From Arthrobacter sp. Hiyo4 (GTDB lineage: Bacteria > Actinomycetota > Actinomycetes > Actinomycetales > Micrococcaceae), in NCBI GenBank assembly GCA_002370555.1, contig AP014718.1, positions 1,240,001 to 1,304,000 on the forward strand: 64,000 nt of DNA, written 5' to 3'. The notes beneath the pieces are model-generated. The model saw only the letters and a program-made list of their open reading frames with translations, did not search any database and had not been told where the DNA came from. Shown here piece by piece: positions 20,675-31,444 of the stretch. Each line of letters opens with the position of its first letter. Within the stretch, counting starts at the first letter, position 1. The translations under genes were made by a program, and so were the position numbers.

Positions 20675-21705
20675 TCAGCTGTCGCCATGGCCCGGCTCAG
20701 GCAGGGCGTGCGCCGAGGGGAGACCATCGAGGGTCCGCCCCGCAAGGGTGCTGGCCACCCACAGAGAGCGGGCCAGGTCTCCCTGGTGGCGCGGCAAGGA
20801 CGCGTAGCAGAGGGCGTTCTCCACTTCGCGTGCCACGGCCCACTGGCGCGCAGCTTCGGCATCGAGGCCGGCCGCTGCGCTGAAGTCCTGGCAGCGCCGC
20901 CTCAACCCTCCGGCCGGATCGCTCCGGGGCAGGTCGCCGAGACGGTTCCACAGCAGCGGTGCCACCGCGAACTCCGGCTCGCCGATCATGGGCTGCGGGT
21001 CGATGGCGACGAAGGCCTCCCCGGGCAGCCCTCCACTGATCGTGTGGGCCGGGCCAGGATGTTCAGGAAATGCAGGTCCGTATGTACCAGGACATCGCGG
21101 CCCGAGCGGCGGCCCACGGCGCCGCGGGTCTGGCAGACTTCCAGTGCCGCCTCCAGTAGCCAGCGCGGGAACGGGCGGCCCTGCTGTTCCCAGTCGGCGG
21201 GCAGGTCATCACTCCACTGTTCGGCCCGCCCGGCGATGTGATCGAACTCCTGCCACTGCGGCCGGTCGTCCGGCACCAGGCCCAACTTTCGCATGGTGCC
21301 GCCCCACGCCACCGCCGCGTCATCCAGCGGAAGGGTCTGGAGCGAGGAGCTCGCATTAAGCCGCTCCAGCAGCATGGCGCACGTTCCGGCGTCGGATTCC
21401 AACAGCCGGACGGCGCCGGAGCCACCCCACAGCGCCAGCGCATGGCGCTCAACCCGTGCCTCATCGTGGGGAAACGCGATCTTGAGCGCTGCCGGAGTCC
21501 CGTCCGTCCGGCGGACTGGAACCACCACGCCGCCGTGGCCATGCCATGGGAGGGTGCCGGCTTCCAGGTCAACAGCCAGTTCCCAATGCTCCAGCCGCCC
21601 CTGCACCAGTCCAGGGAGGGAGGAAAGCCAGGCCCGTCCCGCGCTGCTGTGGCCGTAACGCCCGCTGAGGGCTGGCGGGATCGGCACGCCAGTCCGGACA
21701 CTCAC
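20675..21705 (-). CDS. APH(6)/hydroxyurea-type phosphotransferase, frame broken once
   Basis: 343 residues after restoring one base at 21029-21031. The kinase catalytic loop LVHTDLHFLNIL and the metal-binding segment FVAIDPQPMIGEPEF followed by APLLWNR are typical of the aminoglycoside/hydroxyurea phosphotransferase family. Chromosomal members often act on small sugars or are uncharacterised; drug resistance should not be assumed. The GTG start at 21705 overlaps the stop of the VIT gene. Confidence 0.85.
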
Positions 21706-22429
21706 AGGACCCCGCTTGCGCCAAGCAGGTTGCCGATCGAGAACGTGGCAGCCAAGGCCAAAGCCCCGCCCACTACCACCCTGGCTGCGGCCCGCAGCTT
21801 CGAACCGCCACCGATCCAGGCACCCAGCGCCCCGGTGGCAGCGAGGGCCGCCAGCACGGCCGCGAACGTCAGGGGGACCCGGATGTTCTCCGGTGGCAGC
21901 AGGATGGCGGCCATCGGCAGGATGGCGCCGGTGACGAACGCAATCGCCGAAGCAAAGGCTGCATTCCAGGGGCTCACAATGTCTGTTTCGTCGATGTTCA
22001 GTTCGGCGGAGAGGTGCGCGCCCAGGGCGTCGTGGGCTGTCAGCTCCCGCGCTACTTTCCTTGCTGTGTCCAGGCTCAGCCCCTTGCCCTGGTAGATCGC
22101 CGCGAGTTCCTCCAGTTCTTCCTCCGGCTGTTCCTGCAGCTCCAGGCGTTCCTTTTCGATCAGGGCCCGCTGGCTGTCCTTCTGGCTGCTGACAGACACG
22201 TACTCGCCCAGGGCCATGGATACCGCTCCACCCACCAGGCCGGCCGTTCCGGCGACGAGGATCGGTCCGGAAAGCGTGGTGACACCGGCGACGCCCACCA
22301 CGATTGCGGCGACCGAGACGATGCCGTCATTGGCACCCAGCACGCCGGCTCGCAGCCAGTTCAGGCGCTGGGCGACGTCGTTTTGGTGGGGCTCATTCTC
22401 ATGAAGGGCGGGGCACCGGCACTGTCCAT
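21702..22429 (-). CDS. VIT1/CCC1-family Fe/Mn transporter, probable break at start
   Basis: The VIT-type core is clear: RAGVLGANDGIVSVAAIVVGV, then GGAVSMALGEYVSV, a charged cytoplasmic region with KERLELQEQPEEELEEL, and three C-terminal helices. These proteins move Fe2+ or Mn2+ across a membrane. The best start is ATG 22429 with one C missing near 22410-22413, giving MDSAGAPALHENEPHQ and 242 residues. An in-frame ATG at 22445 is the alternative. It lies between the ferritin-like DUF4439 gene and the kinase gene in one operon. Confidence 0.85.
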
Positions 22430-22480
22430 GCCTCCAGCAAAGCATTAGTGCCTGCGCCTGGCCAGTGTGCCGCGCCTTGG

Positions 22481-23636
22481 CTACGAATTGCCGGGAGTGC
22501 CGGTTGTGGAAGTCTGCGGAGTTAGTACAGGCTCCGGCAGTGGCGGCAGGAGTGCTTCGTCCAGGACCATGCCGGGGACCGGGCCTGGCGACCCACGCCA
22601 ATGGACGGTCCGCCGGGCCGCCGACTGAAGTGCCGAGAGTGCCCATACGCGTTCGCGCCCCGTGCTGAGCGCCACCACGTCGCCGAGCACCGGAAGTATC
22701 CCCGCCTCCAGGGTTCCCAGCCCATCTGCGGGGTCGGCCAGGAACGCCTGGCTCAGGACATAGCCGGGCTGCCTCGGGGGTACCATGGCGCAGCGGGACC
22801 TGCCCATGGCCTCCGCTTCGCCCCGGAGGACGCCGTGCTGGGCCAGGAAGGTCGACGCCTGAGCAGCGGACCCGGAGTCAAGCCTGGTCAGCGCGGCCTG
22901 GTACGCGTAGACCAGTTCCAGCTCGCCTTGCACGGCCGACGCCAAGGCTGAGCCGAGTTCCGCGCCAGTGCCGGCGGCGGGGTCGGCTGCTTCGCTGGCA
23001 CAGCCGGCGGCTACTGAGGCCGTAACAGGCAGGGTGGGCGCCGGCGATGCGGGGAGGAGGCGCCAGAACCGGGAGTGCAGCCAACGCGACCCCGGTCGCC
23101 GAGGCCAGGTCCTCTGCAGCCAGAAGCTGGGCAGTTCCGACGCCGGCGAGAAGGCGGGCCATGCCGCCGTCGGCCGTTCCGGCATCGTGGAGCCGCCGTG
23201 CCCGCTTGCCTGGAGGGCAGCGGCGAAGTCCGCGGTGGTGGACGGCCGCGTGACGGGGCCGGCTCCGTGGACGGGCCAGGGACGGGGGCAGTCGCCGGAC
23301 GGTCCAGGGCAGGATCGCCGGCCGCATCAGCGGGCAGCATCAAGGCCCGGGCCTGGACAGTCAGCAAAGTCACAATCCGGGCCAGGGCGGCCGCTTGTGG
23401 GGCCGGCGCAGTGGCGCCGGCAGTGCCTTCGAGGTCCAGGCCAGCGGCCCTGAGGGCCAGGGAATCCGCGAACGCGGATGCCCTGGCCTGCTCGGAAAAC
23501 GGCGGCGCCGCAGGCGGGACGGTTCGCGGGGGACGAGCACCAATCCCAGGCTCACCACCAGAAGGGCGGCCAGCGCAAAAACGGCGTACTGGAAATAACG
23601 CCTGCGGCGGCCGGATTCCTGAGTGTCGTCTTTCAC
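22481..23636 (-). CDS. Membrane-anchored DUF4439 (ferritin-like) protein, frame broken about five times
   Basis: Pieces in three frames join into about 386 residues. A GTG at 23636 begins a basic stretch (GRRRRYFQ) and one membrane helix (AVFALAALLVVSLGLVLV). Ala-rich helical segments follow, then a C-terminal DUF4439 domain (GELELVYAYQAALTRLD, RGEAEAMG, VPPRQPGYVL). DUF4439 is placed in the ferritin-like superfamily, though metal binding is unproven. The stop is about 50 bp before the VIT gene, suggesting an operon. Confidence 0.68.
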
Positions 23637-23742
23637 AACTGACCATGTTCTCACGCCTGATGCGAATCTTCGTGCACCACTGCGGCTGGAAAATCGTTAG
23701 GCTAGTAGTCACAACATCATCTATTGGAAGGCGGCCGGCATC

Positions 23743-24355
23743 GTGAGTAATGCAGAAGCCACGACTTCATCAGACGCTACCGGAACGGGTACCGCTGTTG
23801 CTGCGCCCGCCAACAATCCCGAAGCCGTCAGGCTCCGGGCGCTGTTGGAACCGGCGGTCCAGGCCAACCGCCTGTACCTCGAGGACGTATCCATCCTGGC
23901 CGGTTCACACCGCGTGGTCCACGTGGTGGTTGACCTGCCGCAGGAGGAAACCGGCGGCGTAAACCTCGATGTCATCGCGGACATCTCCAGGGTCCTCTCC
24001 GACGTCCTGGACAATGATCCCGCAGACGACGGGCGCCCTACGACCTTGAGGTTTCCTCCCCGGGCGTCGCGCGTCCCCTCACCGACGTCCGGCACTGGCA
24101 CCGCGCCCGGGCCGGATGGTCAAAGTCAACGTCATCCAGGGCGAAAACGTCACCGGCAGGGTCCAGTCCGTGGACGACTCCGGCGTCACCATCATCCCGG
24201 AGATTGCCGTCAAGAAGGGCATGAAGCCCAAGCAAGGCGAGCCCCAGATTCTTCCTTTCGACAGGATCCGCAACGGAAAAGTCGAGATCGAATTCAGCCA
24301 CCTCGAAGAAGCTGGTCTGGAACCTGAGCACAATGGACCTTCTGAGGAGGCCTGA
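23743..24355 (+). CDS. rimP: Ribosome maturation factor RimP, two bases missing
   Basis: Needed for 30S subunit maturation. A variable N-terminal stretch is followed by the RimP fold ([37 protein letters not shown]). Restoring a C at 24036-24038 and a G at 24109-24111 recreates the conserved [16 protein letters not shown] and joins the C-terminal SH3-like part, giving 204 residues. The stop overlaps the nusA ATG by one base. It is the first gene of the rimP-nusA-ylxR-infB-rbfA operon. Confidence 0.92.
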
Positions 24356-25418
24356 TGGATATTGACATGAGCGCGCTGAGACTACTGGAACGTGAGCGCG
24401 AAATTCCGCTGGACCTCCTGATCCCCACCATCGAGCAGGCGCTCCTGGTGGCGTATCACAAATCGCCCGGCGCCTTCGAGAAGGCCCGGGCCGAGCTGGA
24501 CCGCAAGAGCGGCCACGTGACCATCTGGGCAGTGGAGATCGACGACGACGGCGCCCCCATCGGCGAGTTCGAGGACACCCCTGCCGGCTTCGGCCGTATC
24601 GCGGCGAGCACCGCACGCCAGATCATCCTGCAGCGCCTGCGCGATGTCGAGGACGACGCCATCCTGGGTGAGTTCAAGGGCCGCGAGGGTGAACTTGTGG
24701 CCGGCCTGATCCAGCAGGGCAACAACCCGCACATGATCCAGGTCAACCTGGGTTCGGTGGAGGCCCTGCTGCCGCCGCCCGAACAGGTGCCGGGGGAGAA
24801 GTACATCCACGGCAACCGGCTCCGCGCCATCGTTATCGATGTCCACCGCGGCACCAAGGGCCCGTCCGTCACCCTGTCCCGTTCACACCCGGGCCTCGTC
24901 CGGAAGCTCTTCGAACTGGAGGTCCCGGAGATTGCGGACCGCTCTGTGGAGATCGTGGCACTGGCCCGCGAGGCCGGCCACCGTACCAAGATCGCGGTCA
25001 AGGCCCACACGCAGGGCATCAACGCCAAGGGCGCCTGCATCGGCGAAATGGGTTCCCGCGTCCGCGCCGTTATGACGGAACTGAACGACGAAAAAATCGA
25101 CATCGTCGACTTCAGCGAGGATCCGGCAACGTTTATTGCCAGTGCGCTTTCCCCTCGCGTGTGAATTCGGTCACCATCGTGGACGAGGCCACCCGCTCCG
25201 CGCGTGTGGTGGTCCCGGACTACCAGCTCTCGCTGGCCATCGGCAAAGAGGGCCAGAACGCCCGGCTGGCGGCCAAGCTGACTGGCTGGCGAATCGATAT
25301 CGTCTCGGACGCTGCCCGGCGCGCGAAAGCTGATCCTGTTCCGGGGCGGCGGCCGGCGGCAGATACCTTCGGCCGAAGCCCCGGTTTCGGGCAGAACTGC
25401 CCCGAGGGGCTAGAATAG
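24355..25418 (+). CDS. nusA: Transcription termination/antitermination factor NusA, one base missing
   Basis: The N-terminal polymerase-binding domain, S1 domain (residues about 110-180) and two KH domains are visible. KH motifs include [14 protein letters not shown] and [19 protein letters not shown]. The C run at 25151-25154 lacks one base, splitting [13 protein letters not shown]. With it restored the protein is 354 residues. The last about 30 residues ([14 protein letters not shown] onward) look unlike NusA, so another small error near 25320 may hide an earlier stop. Confidence 0.92.
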
Positions 25419-25446
25419 ACATGACCGCGCCTAACGGCCGGTATTC

Positions 25447-25881
25447 GTGTGCCCTGAGAATTCCCGTTCCGCTGATGCGGTTGGGGCCTCAGGACCGGCA
25501 GTTATGAACGTCAGGAAGATACTCACCGTGGCAGAAGTGCTTCACACCGAGAATCAACCGCAGCGTACCTGCATCGGATGCCGGAAGCAGGCACCGCGGT
25601 CTGAGTTACTCCGGCTCGTCGCCGAAGGCAGCGGTTCCACCGCAGTGCTGGTAGACGAACGACGCCGGATGGCTGGCAGGGGTGCATGGCTGCACCCCAG
25701 CGAAGCGTGCCTGGCCCTGGCGGTCAAACGTCGAGCATTCGGAAGGGCCCTCAACGGCGCAACCGGGTCCACCGCCGTCGAACGCCGGATCATGGCAGGC
25801 AAGCAGGACGCCGGCCCGTTGCAGGTACCCCTGGTAGCTGCAGCAAAAACCGTCCAACCTGAAAGCGGGTCAGAAAACTGA
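25447..25881 (+). CDS. ylxR: YlxR-family RNA-binding protein (RnpM type)
   Basis: A small basic protein of the DUF448/YlxR family. The motifs RTCIGCRKQAPRSELLRLV and GRGAWLHPSEACL match the family exactly. A Bacillus relative binds RNase P RNA and modulates it. The open frame starts at GTG 25447, but ATG 25504 or GTG 25528 nearer the conserved region is a more likely start. It sits between nusA and infB as in most bacteria. Confidence 0.9.
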   Translation: MCPENSRSADAVGASGPAVMNVRKILTVAEVLHTENQPQRTCIGCRKQAPRSELLRLVAEGSGSTAVLVDERRRMAGRGAWLHPSEACLALAVKRRAFGRALNGATGSTAVERRIMAGKQDAGPLQVPLVAAAKTVQPESGSEN

Positions 25882-26032
25882 TGGAAACCCGATGAGTTCC
25901 CAGCGATGAGTGCGCAACGATGACAACTTTGTTGCGCTCTGCAATGGGCCCTGTAGTTGCACCCGCGGCTGGGCCCGCAGTAAGAAGTAGACGGTTCGTG
26001 CCTGGCTCGGTGCGGACCGAGACAGGAGAAAT

Positions 26033-28945
26033 GTGGCCAAGGTCCGCGTACACGAGCTCGCTAAAGAGCTCGGTATTACTTCCAAAGATGCAGTAACCAA
26101 ACTGCAGGAACTGGGCGAATTCGTTCGCTCCGCCTCTTCAACCATTGAGGCCCGGTGGTGCGGAAACTCCGCAACGCCTACCCCGACGCAGCTGCCAAGA
26201 CCGTAGCTCCGGCAGCCGCGCCCAAGGCGCCTGCCCCGTCGGCCGACACACGACCCGCAGCACCTGCTCCGGGCCCGCAGCACCTGCTCCGGGCCCGCAG
26301 CTCCCTCAGCCCCGGCGGCACCCGCTGCTGCGGCTCCGGCTGCACCCGCTCCCGTTTCGGCAGCCCCTTCAGCCCCGGCGGCATCAGCTGCTCCGGCTGC
26401 AAGTGCACCGTCCACCGGCGCAAAGCCCGGTGCCCGTCCGGCACCGAAGGCTGAAGCCCCGGCTGCACCGACCCGCTCCGGCGGATCAGCGCAGGGTGGT
26501 TCGCAGGGCGGCTCCGCACCGCGTCCGGGCGGTCCCGTCCGGGCAACAACCCGTTCGCCACGTCCCAGGGCATGCCCGCGGCCGCGGTGGCGACGGAGAG
26601 CGTGCTCCCCGTCCGGGCAACAACCCGTTCGCTCCTTCGCAGGGCATGCCCCGCTCCGGTGGCCGTCCCGACGGCGACCGTCCCGGTGGTCCGCGCCCGC
26701 AGCCGGTGCAGGCGGCCCCGTCCCGGTGGTCCGCGTCCCGCAGCCGGTGCTGGTGGCCCCCGTCCGGCTGCTGGCTCAGGTGGACCCGTCCGGGTGCACC
26801 CCGTCCCGCGGGTGCCGGTGGAAACCGTCCTACTCCGGGCATGATGCCCAACCGCACTGAGCGTCCAGCACCCGCTGGTGCAGGCCGTCCCGGTGGCGGC
26901 GCCCGTGGTCCCGGACGTCCGGGTGGCGCTCCAGGCACCGGTGGCGCACCGGGTGCCGGTGGCGGCGCTCCGGCCGGCGGTGGCTTCGGCAAGGGTGGCC
27001 GCGGTCGCGGTGGCACCCAGGGTGCCTTCGGTAAGGGCGGCGCAGGCCGTGGCAAGCAGCGCAAATCGAAGCGTGCCAAGCGCCAGGAACTCGAGCAGAT
27101 GAGTGCCCGTCGCTGGGTGGCGTGAGCGTACCCGCGGCGACGGCAACACCGTAGTCCGGCTTCGCCGTGGCTCGTCCATCACGGACTTCGCCGACAAGAT
27201 CGAGGCAAACCCCGCAGCACTGGTGACGGTCCTCTTCCACCTCGGCGAAATGGCCACGGCCACGCAGTCGCTGGATGAAGAGACCTTCGCACTGCTCGGC
27301 GAGGAGCTTGGCTACAAGCTCCAGGTTGTGTCGCCGGAGGACGAGGAGCGCGAGCTGCTCTCCGGCTTCGACATCGACTTCGAAGCAGAACTCGAAGCCG
27401 AAGGCGACGAAGACCTCGAGGCACGTCCTCCGGTGGTCACCGTCATGGGCCACGTTGACCACGGTAAAACCCGCCTGCTCGATGCCATCCGCAAGTCCGA
27501 CGTTATGGCGGGCGAGCACGGCGGCATCACGCAGCACATCGGTGCTTACCAGGTTACGCACACCCACGAAGACATCGATCGGAAGATCACCTTCATCGAT
27601 ACTCCGGGCCACGAGGCGTTCACCGCCATGCGTGCCCGTGGTGCGAAGGTCACCGACATCGCCATCCTGGTGGTCGCAGCGGACGACGGCGTTATGCCGC
27701 AGACCGTTGAGGCACTCAACCACGCGCAGGCAGCAAATGTGCCGATCGTGGTGGCTGTGAACAAGATCGACAAGGAAGGCGCCAACCCGGAGAAGGTCCG
27801 CGGCCAGCTGACCGAGTACGGCCTGGTTCCCGAAGAATACGGTGGCGACACCATGTTCGTAGAGGTCTCTGCCCGCCAGAACCTCAACATTGACGAGCTG
27901 CTCGAGGCTGTCCTGCTCACCGCGGACGCTGCCCTGGACATGCGCGCCAACCCGAACAAGGACGCCCGCGGTATCGCGATCGAAGCCAACCTGGACAAGG
28001 GCCGCGGTTCCGTGGCCACCGTCCTGGTGCAGTCCGGCACCCTGCGTGTCGGTGACACGATCGTGGCCGGTACGGCTCACGGCCGCGTCCGCGCCATGTT
28101 CGACGACGACGGCAGTGTCCTGACCGAGGCCGGCCCGTCCGCCCCGTGCAGGTTCTGGTCTGTCCAACGTGCCGCGCGCCGGCGACACCTTCTTTGTGAC
28201 CGCTGACGAGCGCACCGCCCGCCAGATCGCCGAGAAGCGTGAAGCAGCCGACCGCAACGCCGCCCTCGCCAAGCGTCGCAAGCGCATCAGCCTGGAAGAC
28301 TTCGACCAGGCCGTTGCCGACGGCAAGATCGACACCCTCAACCTCATCCTCAAGGGTGACGTGTCCGGTGCCGTGGAAGCCCTCGAAGACGCGCTGCTCA
28401 AGATCGACGTCGGCGAAGGCGTGCAGCTGCGCGTCATCCACCGCGGCGTTGGTGCCATCACGCAGAACGACGTCAACCTGGCAACGGTCGACAGCGCCGT
28501 TATCATCGGCTTCAACGTCAAGCCTGCCGAGCGGGTTGCCGAACTGGCAGACCGCGAAGGCGTGGACATGCGCTTCTACTCCGTCATCTACGCAGCAATC
28601 GATGACATCGAGATGGCCCTCAAGGGCATGCTCAAGCCGGAGTACGAAGAGGTCCAGCTGGGCACCGCCGAGGTCCGCGAAGTCTTCCGCTCTTCCAAGT
28701 TCGGAAACATCGCCGGTTCCATCGTTCGCTCGGGCATCATCCGACGCAACACGAAGGCCCGCATCAGCCGCGACGGCAAGATCATCGGTGAGAACCTCAC
28801 CGTTGAGACGCTCAAGCGCTTCAAGGACGACGCCACTGAGGTCCGCACGGACTTCGAGTGTGGTATCGGTCTTGGTTCGTTCAACGACATCACCGAGGGC
28901 GACATCATCGAGACCTTCGAGATGCGCGAAAAGCCGCGCGTCTAA
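26033..28945 (+). CDS. infB: Translation initiation factor IF-2, at least six bases missing
   Basis: Starts at GTG 26033 behind AGGAG with the IF2N domain ([19 protein letters not shown]). A long Ala/Pro/Gly-rich region follows to about 27060, then [13 protein letters not shown] and the G domain with [20 protein letters not shown] and NKID. The C-terminal domains run to 28945. Clear breaks lie at 26151-26153, 27106-27108, 27131-27133, 28139-28140 and 28157-28158, with at least one more in the low-complexity region. Corrected length is about 970 residues. IF-2 is essential, so these breaks cannot be biological. Confidence 0.94.
26261..26300. repeat. 20-bp tandem duplication inside the infB low-complexity region
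   Basis: Two exact adjacent 20-base copies start at 26261 and 26281 (CACCTGCTCCGGGCCCGCAG). They code part of the Pro/Ala repeat of IF-2. The 20-base period is not a multiple of three; a true 21-base unit with one collapsed run per copy would keep the frame. Confidence 0.7.
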
Positions 28946-29083
28946 GGTTCGCTGCTTTCGCTGGTGGGGCCGTTGGGATTTTTCCGGCGGCCCGCCCCTT
29001 CGCTGGGTGGCAATTACCCAACAGTTGTGCGACGCGCAGCCCAAGTGGCCGCCGTCGTACATCCCAAATTTTTAGGAGTGGAA

Positions 29084-29593
29084 ATGGCTGATCCCGCACG
29101 GGCTGCCAAGTTGGCGCAGCGGATTAAGGTTGTTGTTGCTGAGGCCTTGGGCCGGAAGGTTAAGGATCCTCGGCTGGAGGGCATTACTGTTACCGATGCC
29201 CGGGTGACCAATGATCTGCAGCATGCCACGATCTACTACACCGTTTTCGGCGACCAGGCTGTGCAGGCCGATGCTGCCAAGGGCCTGGAGAAGGCCAAGG
29301 GTGTGCTCCGCCAGGAGGTGGGGCGCAACGTGACAGTCCGCCTGACGCCGACGCTGGAATTCGTGGCGGACCAGATCCCCGTCGTTGCCTCAAACCTGGA
29401 GGACCTGCTCCGGGCCGCCAAGAAGCGCGACGCCGAGGTGGCTGCGCTGGCTGAAAACGCCAAGCACGCCGGCGAGGCCGACCCGTACAAGAGCGACATT
29501 CCCGCCGATGTGGAAATCGATGAGGACGACTTCGACGAAGAGGATATTGACCTCACCGACGACGAAGACCTCGACGAAGACGCCAACAGGTAG
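29084..29593 (+). CDS. rbfA: 30S ribosome-binding factor A
   Basis: An intact 169-residue RbfA, which helps 16S rRNA 5'-end maturation. The ATG at 29084 has TAGGAGTGGAA upstream, so this start is preferred over the open frame that extends 120 bases earlier. The KH-like core reads AQRIKVVVAEALGRKVKDPR and GITVTDARVTNDLQHATIYY. The C-terminal tail is very acidic (DEDDFDEEDIDLTDDEDLDED), as in many actinobacterial forms. A strong terminator follows. Confidence 0.95.
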   Translation: MADPARAAKLAQRIKVVVAEALGRKVKDPRLEGITVTDARVTNDLQHATIYYTVFGDQAVQADAAKGLEKAKGVLRQEVGRNVTVRLTPTLEFVADQIPVVASNLEDLLRAAKKRDAEVAALAENAKHAGEADPYKSDIPADVEIDEDDFDEEDIDLTDDEDLDEDANR

Positions 29594-29609
29594 CTTCACG
29601 CGAAGAAAG

Positions 29610-29642
29610 CCCGGACCCGAAGCTTGGGTCCGGGTCTTTTTC
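29610..29642 (+). terminator. Rho-independent terminator after rbfA
   Basis: CCCGGACCC at 29610-29618 pairs with GGGTCCGGG at 29626-29634 around a 7-base loop, followed by TCTTTTT. It ends the rimP-rbfA operon and lies about 25 bases from the end of the convergent gene. Confidence 0.9.
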
Positions 29643-29667
29643 GTCTGCGGGATGTTCCCTGCGTTTC

Positions 29668-30764
29668 CTACCGGATACTGGCCTTCAGGACCGTTCCCGC
29701 GGTGAGGTCAGCGAAGCTGAAACCGGCTGTGGCATAGAGGGTATTCCCTTGCAGCTCCACCGCGGCGGGACCGTCGACGGCCAGGAACTGTGACTGTTCA
29801 CGGGTCCAGGCGTCGATCCTGACGATCTCATTGCCGAACATCGAAGCTGCGTAGACGTCCCACTGCCTGATACGGCGATGCCGGTGGGGCTAAGGATCTC
29901 ATCGGCCCACAGGTGGATCGCCCCGGTCCATGGATTGACCCGGAAGATGGCACCGCGGTGGCCCAGGGAAGGATCTTCCGGACCGCCCGGCAGCGACGAG
30001 ACGTACAGCCAGCCGTCGGGGCCGATCTCTACATCGGTGGGCACCGGTTCAAATGCGTAGTCGTGTCCGACAACGCAGGACGGGAAGCCGACAGCCGCGG
30101 CAGCCTCCGCAGTGGCTTCCGCCGGACGCGGAGGCAGGACCGCGAGGGTGGAAGTCTCCCCGGTGGCGGCGTTGACCTTGAGGATGGTATTCATCCCGGC
30201 GTCAGCCACGTACACGGTGTTGCCCTGGACGGCCGTTGCGTAGGGGTGTGAGTCGACCGCCCCGGAGTATTGCGCCGGCGGGAACGGCTCCGTGATTTTC
30301 GCCAGGCACTCGTCGGCCACGTCGGACCCGAAGCCGTAGTCCTGGAATCCGTCCGGGTTGTTCTGACGCTCGTAGGTCGCGAGGTCCACAATGGTCCTGA
30401 CCTCCCCGCGCCTGTCGATGGACTTCAAATAGCCGGCCAGCGCGGTGGGATCTCCGCCGCCTCCCCCGACGCTTTCGACGAAAAACGTGGTGGTGCCCCG
30501 CGTCTCAACACCGCCAACGTCCCAGCCCGCATTCGTGTAAACGTTGGTCGTTTGCCCCTCATCCTCGACGCGGTCCAGCGTGCCCGCAAAGTTCTGCGTG
30601 ACGAGGACGCTCTTGCCAGGACCCAAGGCCAGGCTCAACGGCGTCATCAGGTGCTCCGCCAGCGTTTCGGGTCCGGACGGTTTCTGCGTAGCCCTGGCGG
30701 GCGCGACGGGGATGATCATCGCCGCAGCTGCCAGGCACGCAACGATCGGAAACTTCTTGTTCAT
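29668..30764 (-). CDS. Secreted ScyD/ScyE-family protein, frame broken once
   Basis: 365 residues after adding one base at 29859-29861. The N-terminus is a clear signal peptide (MNKKFPIVACLAAAAMIIPVAPARA). The body is a beta-propeller-like repeat protein with FVESVGGGGGDPTALAGYL, NTVYVADAGMNTILKVNAATG and GPDGWLYVSSLPGGPEDP, matching the ScyD/ScyE family. The corrected C-terminus reads FGNEIVRIDAWTREQSQFLA and ends at 29668. The function of actinobacterial members is unknown. Confidence 0.83.
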
Positions 30765-30944
30765 TGGATCCTCCGGAGTTGACGTGCACCCCGTCGCCGG
30801 GGCCTGGCCTGAGACCAAGTCAAGCGATCCGAACTGCCCCCGGCGCCAGGTTAGTCCCGCGAAAGCAATGACGTCGACGGCATTTCCCCCTAATGTGCCC
30901 CCTATTTTGAACCGGAAAACCTGGGTCATGGCTAGGATCGAGTT

Positions 30945-31430
30945 ATGACGCAGGCGAGCGACAACCACGAGGCCACCCCATACCTGGAACAGGCCATTGA
31001 GCTGGCTGTCCGGAACGTCTCCGACGGCGGCGGCCCGTTCGGTGCGCTGGTTGTGACAACGGATGGGCGGGTCCATGAAGGCACCAACCGTGTCACCCGG
31101 GACAACGACCCCACCGCGCATGCCGAAGTGGTGGCAATCCGCGCTGCGGCAGCCGCAGGCGCCACGTTCGACCTGAGCGGCGCCGTACTCTACACCAGCT
31201 GCGAGCCCTGCCCGTTGTGCCTGTCAGCCGCGCTGTGGGCGCGGATTGATCGCATCTATTTTGCGGCCGACCGCCATGGTGCGGCCGCGGCCGGTTTCGA
31301 CGACGCCGTGTTCTACGAGTATTTTAACGGCACGCATCCGGAACTTCTGCCTGTGGCACACGAGGCGATTCCGGCGTCGGACGCCCCTTTTGAGGCGTGG
31401 CGCAGCAATGCGAGGCGTAAGAATTACTGA
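30945..31430 (+). CDS. guaD: Guanine deaminase (nucleoside deaminase family)
   Basis: An intact 161-residue cytidine-deaminase-fold enzyme. The zinc ligands are in HAEVVAIRAA and SCEPCPLCLSA; the catalytic glutamate is in HAEV. The C-terminal FEAWRSNARRKNY resembles the swapped tail of Bacillus-type guanine deaminase rather than the tRNA adenosine deaminase TadA. It would convert guanine to xanthine in purine salvage. It lies 14 bp before a thioredoxin gene. Confidence 0.82.
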   Translation: MTQASDNHEATPYLEQAIELAVRNVSDGGGPFGALVVTTDGRVHEGTNRVTRDNDPTAHAEVVAIRAAAAAGATFDLSGAVLYTSCEPCPLCLSAALWARIDRIYFAADRHGAAAAGFDDAVFYEYFNGTHPELLPVAHEAIPASDAPFEAWRSNARRKNY

Positions 31431-31444
31431 GCCGGAGGCTCGTT

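Noticed and set aside
20675..21705. Antibiotic resistance gene
   Set aside because: The kinase fits the APH(6)/hydroxyurea family, but chromosomal members in soil Actinobacteria are often of unknown function and nothing mobile surrounds it.
26830..29062. Very long reverse-strand frames opposite infB
   Set aside because: The forward strand encodes clear IF-2 G-domain motifs; the reverse products are low-complexity mirrors.
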